Assembly (NCBI GenBank): GCA_029782365.1
Contig: JAKOUW010000191.1
Location: 1-35,127, forward strand
DNA from: Chloroflexota bacterium
GTDB taxonomy: Bacteria; Chloroflexota; Anaerolineae; Anaerolineales; UBA4823
Reading direction: 5' to 3'
DNA: 35,127 bases
Positions within the stretch are counted from its first letter, which is position 1. The number at the start of each line of letters is the position of its first letter. The position numbers were made by a program, and so were the translations under genes. Below are positions 1 to 6,840 of the stretch, piece after piece. The notes under the pieces are model-generated. The model was not told the DNA's origin. It made no database searches and saw only the letters and a program-made list of their open reading frames with translations.

Positions 1-2
1 TG

Positions 3-212
3 AATTCTGGTCAGGTATATGATTATTGTATTGAAAAACATGGATATTCCGAGAAAGGACCGATATGGTCACCAGATGGCACTCAAATTCTTATTAATGA
101 CGAGTATGCTGAGAATCATAATCGCGTGATATTGATTGACGTAGTAAAGGATTTTGCCGCTGTGATTGCACAAGACATGGAAGTGGTTGGTTGGATGATT
201 AAAGGCAAGTAA
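3..212 (+). CDS. C-terminal end of a PD40/TolB-like beta-propeller protein (partial)
   Basis: An open frame enters from the left edge and stops with TAA at 210-212, giving the last 69 residues of a protein. It contains PIWSPDGTQILINDEY, a typical WD40-like PD40 blade (WSPDG followed by a hydrophobic strand), then a strand rich in V, I and L. PD40 repeats form beta-propellers in TolB and in many surface or periplasmic proteins of Chloroflexota. A second PD40 protein lies at 1235-2674, so this is probably a neighbouring paralogue in the same accessory block. The start, signal peptide and total length are outside the window, and the function cannot be given beyond the fold. Confidence 0.6.
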   Translation, partial: NSGQVYDYCIEKHGYSEKGPIWSPDGTQILINDEYAENHNRVILIDVVKDFAAVIAQDMEVVGWMIKGK

Positions 213-254
213 AATTAACATTTATAAACTATCCCTGATATTGAAAAACCTGAC

Positions 255-1245
255 TTGCCAAGGAGATACTTGCAAATGTACTTCCTGCTGAGCGACCACC
301 TGGGCAGCACGAGCGTGAGCGCGGATGTGAGTGGGGGAAATGTGACGAAGCAGTTATATAAAGGATGGGGTGAAATCCGGTACACCTCGGGCAGCCTGCC
401 GACGAAGTATCAATATACAGGGCAGTATTCGAACATGGGCGATTTTGGGCTAATGTTCTACAATGCGCGCTGGTTTGACCCTGCACTTGCAAGATTCTCC
501 TCTGCGGATACGATTATACCCGGGGCAGGCAATCCGGCTGCCTGGGATCGTTATGCGGGGATGCTCAATAATCCTTTGAGATACCGGGATCCGTCGGGGC
601 ATGCCACCTGTGATGAAGATGGGAACTGTTTTGACACGAATGGCCGGAAAGCAATTAGCATGAAATATAGCGTACCCAAAAAAGGGAGGCCGGAAGATAT
701 ATTTGTTGAGGATTTGTTTTGGCCGACTGATGGGGGAATAATTTCCACAAAATTTGGCGCTCCTAATACTTTGGTGAAAAATGCAACTTATGAACATGAT
801 GGCGCACATCCAGGCGTAGATATCGTGAAAGCGAACTCTGACGATTCTGACGATATTTATGCTGATTACGATGGGATAATCGTAGACGTTAGTGACCATG
901 GAGACCATAATGGCGGTTTACGAATAACAATTGAACACAATGTAAATGGAAAAAGATTTTATTCTTATTATTTTCATCTTGCAAGCTTTAGCCCGGATAT
1001 TGAAGTGGGAACCAAAAACCCATGCAGGAGAAGTAATAGGTCAAATGGGGGATACTGGAACCCAAAAAGGCAACAAGCATTTACATTTCGAAGTTCGAAA
1101 TCAAGCCGGATATGAGAGGGGAAACACTGCTGACAGTTATTGGGCAAATGACTCTAATGAATTACATAAAAACTGGGTGGATATTTCGACTCGCTTTGGC
1201 GGGTATGATGAACAATTACCAAAAGGCTGGTATTATGCTAAATAA
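255..1245 (+). pseudogene. RHS core domain fused to an M23 metallopeptidase, broken by a +1 frameshift
   Basis: The first part, in the frame of 255-1115, begins with an RHS repeat-associated core: LSDHLGSTSVSADVSG, then YTGQYSNMGDFGLMFYNARW and DPALARFSSADT, ending in the usual NNPLRYRDPSGH boundary. After the boundary comes an LytM/M23 peptidase with HPGVDIV and YYFHLASF. The rest of the peptidase, GEVIGQMGDTGTQKG and HLHFEVR, is in the next frame up to a stop at 1243-1245. Removing one A from the A5 run at 1014-1018 restores IEVGTKTHAGEVIG, the expected M23 sequence. RHS proteins carry variable C-terminal toxin or effector domains; an M23 domain would cleave peptidoglycan cross-links. The repeat-rich N-terminal part of a normal RHS protein is missing and the first start available is TTG 255, so this is a displaced 3' cassette. 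A sequencing indel could also explain the frameshift. Confidence 0.75.
297..376 (+). repeat. RHS core segment duplicated at 2915-3010
   Basis: The stretch coding for HLGSTSVSADVSGGNV and QLYKGWGE recurs nearly base for base at 2940-3010, with only a few substitutions. The copies diverge on both sides: copy 1 continues into a complete RHS core, while copy 2 is interrupted by a palindrome and then by a transposase remnant. Repeated core segments with different downstream sequence are typical of RHS loci that have exchanged C-terminal cassettes by recombination. Confidence 0.7.
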
Positions 1246-2674
1246 TTCCTCCCTGAATTTCTCAATCAAACAAGTAATTGTTTTGTTATGCCTTTCGATC
1301 CTAACTGCCTGTTCGGTAGGCAAAGATCTTCAACAAACGCCGGCGACTTCAGCAACATTTACCTCCACGCAACCTTCAGCGATGCCGCCGACCGGAGTAT
1401 TGGCGCTTACTCCAAGATTATTTACACCCGCAGTTCCGAACTCGCCTCCTTCCTCGACGTTAACCCCTCGAACAACAGCCAGCCCATCTCCTTCGTTTAC
1501 TCCTTTGCCCAGCCTAACACCGTCGCCGGATCCAAATGCCAGGATCGGCGTTGTGATCCAGTTGTTTAATGAAATTGTATTAGGTTTGGGAGATAGCGTA
1601 GAAGTGTTGGGCCAAGATCTCAATTTCCTGTATCGTTTCAAGTCGATGGATTATAGCTTGGTCTCCTTTTCCCCCGATGGATGTTTCCTAAGAGCTGTAG
1701 ATTATGTCAATGAAGAAGGCAAATTTATCTTCCGCGAGCTTGACTTGCATGGCGCGGAGCTAAACAATCAAACCGTGCGCCTTCGAAAGCCTGAAGATGG
1801 AACGCATATTTACCAGTACGTGCTATCTCCTGATGGTAGTTGGTTAGCATATAAAGCTGTGGGGGATTTCGGATATGGTGCAGCTTCGGCAAAAGTTCAG
1901 GATGTTAGGCTGGTGAATGTTGATCCCGATGTACCCCAAGCACCGATCCAACTTACCAAAAGGGGCGGCGCGGGAAGCCCCTTCCTGAGATGGTCACCAG
2001 ACAGCCGCTATATAGCTTTCAGCGACACAGACGCCGCTGGAATCAACCAGCTTTACCTTTACGAGCCGGTGCAAGAGAAGGAATACCAACTTACCCAATT
2101 CGACCAAACAATGAGCGAACACGAGTTTCAAATCCTATCCTGGTCGCCTGACTCGAAGAAAATAGCCTTCTCGAGCATTGGAGAACATTATGATGAAACA
2201 GGATTTCATATGACTGATATCGGAAAAATTGGGATCATTTCGCTACCCGATTTCACCATGAAATGGGTGTATCTGAGCGGTTTTGAAAACCCCGTTTATT
2301 ATCATCATTATATTCCTGACGACACAACCACATATTGGTGGAGTAAAGATAGCCAGAGCTTGTTGATCCCATTTCAAATAAAATTGGATGATTCGGCAAA
2401 ATCGGAACCGTACCTGGCATGGTATAACCTGAAATCAGGCGCCGTCACCGATATACTGACGAATAATGATTTTCCAGATGTTGATTCTTTTTGGGGTTTT
2501 CCGCTGGATGGAATCGATATAATAGGCTTTTACAATACCAATAATGCAATTTATATCTATAATCGAGTCACGCATCAAACCAATGAAATTACGATGAAAT
2601 ACTATCTTAGAGAATCAGATGAATTTTTGGTCCCCCCTTATAAAGCGATTGAACCTGGGATGTGCAGGAAGTAA
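1235..2674 (+). CDS. PD40 beta-propeller lipoprotein
   Basis: The predicted 479-residue product starts with a lipoprotein signal, ending in a lipobox with LTAC and Cys26. A Thr/Ser/Pro-rich linker follows (roughly residues 30-100), then a WD40-like propeller with clear PD40 blades: LSPDGSWLAYK, WSPDSRYIAFSD and WSPDSKKIAFSS. It should be anchored outside the cytoplasmic membrane and act in binding or scaffolding; no catalytic motif is visible. ATG 1235 was chosen because it directly precedes the signal peptide; it overlaps the end of the RHS/M23 gene by 11 bases. The stop at 2672-2674 falls in what seems to be one longer protein, because an SH3b domain continues in another frame to 2858. The ligand is unknown. 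Confidence 0.7.
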   Translation: MLNNSSLNFSIKQVIVLLCLSILTACSVGKDLQQTPATSATFTSTQPSAMPPTGVLALTPRLFTPAVPNSPPSSTLTPRTTASPSPSFTPLPSLTPSPDPNARIGVVIQLFNEIVLGLGDSVEVLGQDLNFLYRFKSMDYSLVSFSPDGCFLRAVDYVNEEGKFIFRELDLHGAELNNQTVRLRKPEDGTHIYQYVLSPDGSWLAYKAVGDFGYGAASAKVQDVRLVNVDPDVPQAPIQLTKRGGAGSPFLRWSPDSRYIAFSDTDAAGINQLYLYEPVQEKEYQLTQFDQTMSEHEFQILSWSPDSKKIAFSSIGEHYDETGFHMTDIGKIGIISLPDFTMKWVYLSGFENPVYYHHYIPDDTTTYWWSKDSQSLLIPFQIKLDDSAKSEPYLAWYNLKSGAVTDILTNNDFPDVDSFWGFPLDGIDIIGFYNTNNAIYIYNRVTHQTNEITMKYYLRESDEFLVPPYKAIEPGMCRK

Positions 2675-2858
2675 TCTAATATCATATATCTACAATTTAC
2701 TATCCAGCAACTCAACATTGCCGAAAGGTGCCCAAATTCTGGTCTTAGAAGGACCGCAGAAAAAAGATGATTTTCTGTGGTGGCGGGTGCGAATTGTGGA
2801 AAGCGGTATTGAAGGCTGGATCAATGAGACGCCGGGCTGGTTTGCAGGGAAATGGTAA
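2675..2858 (+). pseudogene. SH3b domain tail of the upstream lipoprotein, out of frame
   Basis: In the frame ending with TAA at 2856-2858 the product reads STLPKGAQILVLEGPQ, then WWRVRIVESGIEGWINE. This is a bacterial SH3 (SH3b) domain of the type that ends many Chloroflexi lipoproteins. No start codon or ribosome binding site of its own was seen. A +1 shift relative to the PD40 frame joins the two; plausible slip sites are the T5 run at 2624-2628 and the C6 run at 2632-2637. SH3b domains usually bind cell-wall material. It is either the decayed end of the PD40 gene or a read error that splits one gene. Confidence 0.6.
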
Positions 2859-3015
2859 ATTCCTGTCAGCGCGTGGCGATGCGCAGCAGTGTGGGCGTGC
2901 GCTACCTGTTTGGCGACCATGACATTGCTTCGCAATGTCCGGGCAGCACGAGCGTCAGTGCGGATGTGAGTGGGGGAAATGTGATCAGGCAGTTGTACAA
3001 AGGGTGGGGAGAGAC
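2859..3015 (+). pseudogene. Degenerate second RHS core fragment
   Basis: The frame codes for QRVAMRSSVGVRYLFGDH and then GSTSVSADVSGGNV and QLYKGWGE, the region just before and at the start of an RHS core. It matches the copy at 297-376 but has an 18-base net insertion that replaces the Leu of DHLGST with DIASQCP, encoded by a perfect palindrome at 2921-2939. The RHS similarity stops near 3012-3016, where a transposase fragment in another frame begins. No start codon with a ribosome binding site and no complete domain is present, so this is a recombination relic. Confidence 0.65.
2921..2939. repeat. Small palindromic insertion inside the RHS remnant
   Basis: GACATTGC, loop TTC, GCAATGTC forms a perfect 8-bp hairpin. 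It is absent from the otherwise near-identical copy of the RHS segment at 297-376, so it looks like an insertion, not part of the gene. It keeps the reading frame. The CATTGC/GCAATG core resembles short palindromic repeats that are dispersed in many bacterial genomes, but no other copy was noticed in this window. Confidence 0.55.
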
Positions 3016-3177
3016 AAGTGTCTGCAGCACAATGAAGAGTTGAGAGCGTATTATGACAAGAAGCGTGAAGAAGGGAAAGTGCACGGTGTGGCGCTGGGCG
3101 CTGTCTGCCGTAAATTGCTGATGCGCATTTATGCGATCCTGAAGGAGAACCGTGTATACGAAGCCCACCCTGCCTGA
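3016..3177 (+). mobile_element. IS110-family transposase C-terminal remnant
   Basis: The frame ending at TGA 3175-3177 reads LQHNEELRAYYDKKREEG, then KVHGVALGAVCRKLLMRIYAIL. This matches the C-terminal end of the IS116/IS110/IS902 transposase domain, where a conserved HN, an (A/F)Y-x-(R/K) helix, GK-H and an ARKLL-like helix occur in this order. Only about 54 residues remain, and the N-terminal DEDD RuvC-like part is absent. The fragment abuts the truncated RHS copy, so transposition or a later deletion probably destroyed that gene. IS110 elements lack long terminal inverted repeats, so the exact ends cannot be read here. Confidence 0.7.
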
Positions 3178-3277
3178 AAATTGGGTCTCGACTCCTAATA
3201 GCAGGTCTTATCTTAACCGCCTCCTTTCCCCTTTATGCTACAATACCCTCAGCCATTCTTATTCTTCTGGAGCCAAT

Positions 3278-3754
3278 ATGCCCGGCAAATATTACGATGA
3301 TCTGCAGGTCGGCGAGCGCATGCGCCACAGCCAGGGGCGCACGGTCAGCGAGATGGACAATGTGTTGTTCTGCGCCCTGACGATGAACAGCCAGCCGCTG
3401 CATCTCAACGAGGATTTCGCCGCCCAGACGGTCTTCGGGCGGCGCATCGTCAACGGGATTTTCACCCTGGGCCTGGTGGTGGGGCTGAGCGTGGCGGAGC
3501 TGACCGAGGGCACGATCGTCGCCAACCTGGGCTATGAGAAGGTGCTGCACCCCAACCCGGTTTTCCACGGCGACACAATTTACGCCGAGAGCGAGGTGCT
3601 GGAGAAGCGCCTGTCGCGCTCCCAGCCCGGGCGCGGCATTGTGCGCCTGAGGCAGCGCGGGCTCAAACCGGACGGCACGGTGGTGCTGGAAGTGGAGCGC
3701 ACGGTGCTCTTCCTGCGCCGCCCGGGCGCGGCCGATGAAACCAGCGGCGGTTGA
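3278..3754 (+). CDS. MaoC-family acyl-CoA hydratase/dehydratase
   Basis: The 158-residue protein has the single hot-dog fold of MaoC-like (R)-specific enoyl-CoA hydratases. The active-site helix reads TMNSQPLHLNEDFA and FGRRIVNG, giving the conserved His at residue 42 and Asn37 where many members have Asp; the Asn form is common in the mesaconyl-CoA/methylmalyl-CoA hydratase branch. ATG 3278 is preceded by TCTGGAG at a good distance and fits the usual N-terminus (YYDDLQVGE), so the in-frame start farther upstream is not needed. The next gene is a CitE/HpcH-type lyase 17 bases downstream. MaoC and CitE-like pairs occur in branched-chain acid or C5-dicarboxylate CoA pathways, so the two probably act on the same CoA thioester. 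The exact substrate is not predictable. A GC-rich style begins here, unlike the block before it. Confidence 0.85.
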   Translation: MPGKYYDDLQVGERMRHSQGRTVSEMDNVLFCALTMNSQPLHLNEDFAAQTVFGRRIVNGIFTLGLVVGLSVAELTEGTIVANLGYEKVLHPNPVFHGDTIYAESEVLEKRLSRSQPGRGIVRLRQRGLKPDGTVVLEVERTVLFLRRPGAADETSGG

Positions 3755-3771
3755 ACGAGAGGAGACACCGG

Positions 3772-4656
3772 ATGCGCGCACGCCGAGCTTTGCTGTATAT
3801 GCCGGGCGACGATTTGCACAAGATCCGCAAGGCGCTCACCCTGGATGTGGACTGCATCTGCATGGATATGGAAGACGGCGTGGCGCTCAACCGCAAGGCG
3901 GAAGCCCGCCAGGTGATCGCCGGCGCCCTGGGCGAGCTGGACTTCGGCCGCTCGGAGCGCATGGTGCGCATCAACGCCATCGGCTCCGGGCTGGAAGAGG
4001 CCGACCTGCAGGCGGTGCTGGAGGCCGGGCCGCACATCCGCCCTGACTGCCTGGTGCTGCCCAAGGTGGAATCGCCCGAGCAGGTGCGCTGGGCCAGCGG
4101 CCGGCTGGCAGCCGCCGAAGCGCGCTGGGGCTGGGAAGCCGGCGGGATCGCCCTGGTGATCCTGGTGGAGACGGCGCGCGGCATCGTCAGCCTGCGTGAG
4201 ATTCTCTCCGCCGGCCCGCGCCTGCAGGCGGTGGTGTTCGGCGCCGAGGACCTGGCCGGCGATATCGGCTGCCGGCGCACGCCGGAAGCCTGGGAGGTGT
4301 ATTACGCCCGCTCGGCGCTGGTCACGCACGCCGCGGCGTTCAACCTGCAGGCCATCGACATGGTGTTCGTGGATTTTCGCAACCTGGAGGGCCTGCAGGC
4401 CGAGGCCCGGCAGGGCGCGCAGTTCGGTTTTTCGGGCAAGCAAATCATCCATCCCCTGCAGGCAGGGCCGGTGCAGGCCGCTTTCACGCCGAGCGCCGCT
4501 GAGGTGGCGCAGGCGCAGCGCGTGCTGGCGGCTTTTGAAGAACACCAAAAAGAGGGCCGCGGGGCGTTTGCGTTGGATGGTAAAATGGTGGACATGCCGA
4601 TCTTAAAGGCTGCCCGGCGCGTGCTGGAACGAGCGCAGGCGGCTGGTTATCATTAA
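3772..4656 (+). CDS. CitE-like HpcH/HpaI-family CoA ester lyase
   Basis: The protein (294 residues) is a TIM-barrel lyase of the HpcH/HpaI aldolase/citrate lyase beta subunit family. The diagnostic segments are RALLYMPGDD (residues 5-14), MDMEDGV (31-37), VRIN with Arg67, LPKVES with Lys98, the metal ligands Glu133 in VETARG and Asp160 in FGAEDLAGDIG, and GKQIIHPLQ near the end. Such enzymes split or form beta-hydroxyacyl-CoA bonds using Mg2+: malyl-CoA, methylmalyl-CoA, citryl-CoA or HMG-CoA-like substrates. ATG 3772 was chosen because GAGGAG lies seven bases upstream; a TTG at 3751 would overlap the previous gene. No citrate lyase alpha or gamma subunit genes (citF, citD) are nearby, so true citrate lyase is unlikely. 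With the MaoC gene it forms a lyase/hydratase pair. Confidence 0.85.
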   Translation: MRARRALLYMPGDDLHKIRKALTLDVDCICMDMEDGVALNRKAEARQVIAGALGELDFGRSERMVRINAIGSGLEEADLQAVLEAGPHIRPDCLVLPKVESPEQVRWASGRLAAAEARWGWEAGGIALVILVETARGIVSLREILSAGPRLQAVVFGAEDLAGDIGCRRTPEAWEVYYARSALVTHAAAFNLQAIDMVFVDFRNLEGLQAEARQGAQFGFSGKQIIHPLQAGPVQAAFTPSAAEVAQAQRVLAAFEEHQKEGRGAFALDGKMVDMPILKAARRVLERAQAAGYH

Positions 4657-4681
4657 TTTTTGTCTTGCGCGGGAAGAAGCC

Positions 4682-5899
4682 ATGCCAGAAACGCCGAAAT
4701 TTCGCCTGTATCACTACCGCTGGGTCGTCCTGGCGGTGTTCATGCTGGTCAACCTGGCCATGCAGATGCTGTGGATCTCGTACGCCCCCATCACCGGCCC
4801 GGCGGCCAGCCTGTACGGCGTCAGCGACCTGCAGATTGGCCTGCTCTCAATGGTCTTCATGGCGGCCTTCATCCCGCTCTCGATCCCTGTCTCGTGGGCG
4901 ATCGACACCTACGGTTTCCGCCTGCCGGTGGCGGCGGGGGCGCTGTTGATGGGCGCCTGCGGCCTGCTGCGCGGCCTGGCCGGGCTGAACTACAGCCTGG
5001 TGCTGTGGAGCACCATCGGCATCGCCATCGCCCAGCCCTTCTTGCTGAACGCCTGGACCAAGATGGCCGCCCGCTGGTGCGGTCCGGAGGAGCGCGCCAC
5101 GGCAGTCGGGCTGATCACCCTGGCCAACCTGGTGGGCACGGCCATCGGCATGGCGCTGACGCCTGTCCTGCTGGAAACGATGAGCATCCCTTCCATTCAA
5201 CTGGCCTACGGAGCGGCAGCGGCCGTCACGGCGGTCCTGTTCATCCTGCTGGCGCGCGAACAGCCGGCTACCCCGCCCGGCCCACCCGAGCTGGAGGCGC
5301 GCTCGCTGATGTTCGACGGCCTGAAGCACGCCCTGACCATCCGGCCGTTCCTGTTTTACCTTTTCGTCACTTTCGTCGGCATGGTGATTTTCAACGGCGT
5401 CTCAACCTGGGTGGAGGCAATCATCCGGCCGCGCGGTTTCACCCCGGCAGACGCCGGCAACCTGGGCGCGGTGATGCTGGTCGGCGGCGTGCTGGGGGCG
5501 GTCATCCTGCCAGCGCTCTCGGACCGCTTCCAAAAGCGCGTGCCTTTCTTGCTGTTGGCGGTCATTTTGACCGTCCCCGGCCTGGCCGGGCTGGCCTTTG
5601 CCACGCAAGGCTGGCTGCTGTTCGCCTCGGTGTTCAGCATGGGCTTTTTCCTGGTCAGCGCCCTGCCCATCGGCATGCAGTACTCGGCGGAGATCACCTT
5701 CCCCACCCCGGAGGGCACTTCCAACGGGCTGATCCAGTTGTGCGGGCAGGCTTCGGTGGTGATGGTCTACGTGATGGATGTACTGCGCAGCCCGGACGGC
5801 TCGTTCACCCCTTCGCTGCTGCTGGCGATCGTCCTGCTGGCGGTGGGCGCGCTGCTGGTAGCGCAGATGAAAGAGCCGCACCTGGTCAGGAATGGCTAG
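4682..5899 (+). CDS. MFS transporter, FLVCR/SLC49-like
   Basis: The 405-residue protein has about twelve hydrophobic helices with a cytoplasmic central loop near residues 200-215 (REQPATPPGPPE). The N-terminal pattern YRWVVLAVFMLVN, then WISYAPI, LYGVSDLQIGLLSMVFM and PVSWAIDTYGFR, resembles the FLVCR family, whose eukaryotic members carry heme, choline or related compounds. Prokaryotic members are largely uncharacterised. GGGAAGAA precedes ATG 4682. It lies 25 bases after the lyase gene and its end overlaps the GDPD start by 8 bases (ATGGCTAG), so it is translated with its neighbours. An organic acid or the polar head group released by the GDPD are possible substrates. The family assignment is fairly sure, the substrate is not. 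Confidence 0.85.
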   Translation: MPETPKFRLYHYRWVVLAVFMLVNLAMQMLWISYAPITGPAASLYGVSDLQIGLLSMVFMAAFIPLSIPVSWAIDTYGFRLPVAAGALLMGACGLLRGLAGLNYSLVLWSTIGIAIAQPFLLNAWTKMAARWCGPEERATAVGLITLANLVGTAIGMALTPVLLETMSIPSIQLAYGAAAAVTAVLFILLAREQPATPPGPPELEARSLMFDGLKHALTIRPFLFYLFVTFVGMVIFNGVSTWVEAIIRPRGFTPADAGNLGAVMLVGGVLGAVILPALSDRFQKRVPFLLLAVILTVPGLAGLAFATQGWLLFASVFSMGFFLVSALPIGMQYSAEITFPTPEGTSNGLIQLCGQASVVMVYVMDVLRSPDGSFTPSLLLAIVLLAVGALLVAQMKEPHLVRNG

Positions 5900-6779
5900 G
5901 CTGGCGCCGGTCATCCTGGCGGCAGCCGGCCTGCTGGCTGTGCTGGCGGCGCTGCGCCTGCGCACGGCGCGCAAGGCGGCCCCTGCCCCATATTACACCC
6001 CCGATCTGCCTCGCCCGCTGGTCATCTCGCACCAAGGCGGCGACCGCGTTTGGCCGGGCAACACACTTTTCGCCTTTCAGCGCTCGGCCGAGCTGGGGGT
6101 GGACGTCATCGAGACTGATCTGCGCATGAGTAAAGACGGCGTGCTGGTGATCACCCACGACGCCTCGGTGGAGCGCATCTCCAATGGCAGAGGTATGATC
6201 AGCGACCTGACGTATGCCGAGCTGACGCAATTGGACGCGGCCTACAACTGGTCCCCCGATAACGGCCAGACCTTCCCGTACCGCGGCCAGGGCATCACGT
6301 ACGTCTCGCTGGAGGAAGTCTTCAAAGCCCTGCCCGAGATGCGTTTTAACATCGACATGAAACAGACCGACCCGCCGATCGACCGGGCTTTTTGCGAGCT
6401 GGTCGTGCACTACAGCATGCAGGATAAGGTGCTGGCGGCCTCGTTCCACCATCAAAACAACCTGGCCTTTCGCAAGCTGTGCCCGCAGATGGCCACCTCG
6501 GCGGACGAAAGCGAGACGCGCGACTTCGTGCTGGCCAATTTTCTCTTCCTGGGCAGGCTGTTCAGCCCGGCTTACCAGGCCTTCCAGGTGCCGGTAACGC
6601 AGTACGGCCTCCCGGTGATCACCAAAGCCTTTGTCGCAGCCGCCCACGAGCGCAACGTGCGCGTGGATGCGTGGACGATCGACGACCCGGCCGAGATGCG
6701 CCGCCTGATCGACCTGGGCGTGGACGGCATCATCTCCGACCGACCAGACCTCTTGATGCAGGTGGTGGGGAGAAAGTGA
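5892..6779 (+). CDS. Glycerophosphodiester phosphodiesterase-family protein with altered active-site motifs
   Basis: The 295-residue protein starts with one membrane anchor (residues 5-25), followed by a GDPD TIM barrel presumably outside the membrane. Recognisable motifs are ISHQGG (45-50), WPGNTLFAFQ (54-63), VIETDLRMSKDG (72-83), ITHD (87-90), a metal-region Asp in NIDMKQ, and VDAWTIDD with GVDGIISDRPD at the end. Two canonical positions differ: HRG is HQG (Gln48) and PENT is PGNT (Gly56). Glu74, Asp76 and His89 are kept. Classical GDPDs need the HRG Arg and the PENT Glu, so the enzyme may use another chemistry or substrate. The first eight bases overlap the MFS gene, indicating coupling. 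No terminator is obvious in the 61 bases before the convergent next gene. Confidence 0.8.
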   Translation: MARLAPVILAAAGLLAVLAALRLRTARKAAPAPYYTPDLPRPLVISHQGGDRVWPGNTLFAFQRSAELGVDVIETDLRMSKDGVLVITHDASVERISNGRGMISDLTYAELTQLDAAYNWSPDNGQTFPYRGQGITYVSLEEVFKALPEMRFNIDMKQTDPPIDRAFCELVVHYSMQDKVLAASFHHQNNLAFRKLCPQMATSADESETRDFVLANFLFLGRLFSPAYQAFQVPVTQYGLPVITKAFVAAAHERNVRVDAWTIDDPAEMRRLIDLGVDGIISDRPDLLMQVVGRK

Positions 6780-6840
6780 ACCTGGAGCGTTGCGTTCCTA
6801 CCCTTTTCCTCCGGCGATGAACAAACACCTGATGATTTGA

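Noticed and set aside
3772..4656. Citrate lyase beta subunit (citE) proper
   Set aside because: No citF, citD, citC or citX is present, and the partner is a MaoC hydratase, so a stand-alone CoA lyase is more likely.
4660..6129. 489-codon open frame on the + strand
   Set aside because: It covers the MFS gene and the start of the GDPD gene in another frame, is Pro/Gly/Arg/His-rich and has no domain; it is a shadow of GC-rich coding sequence.
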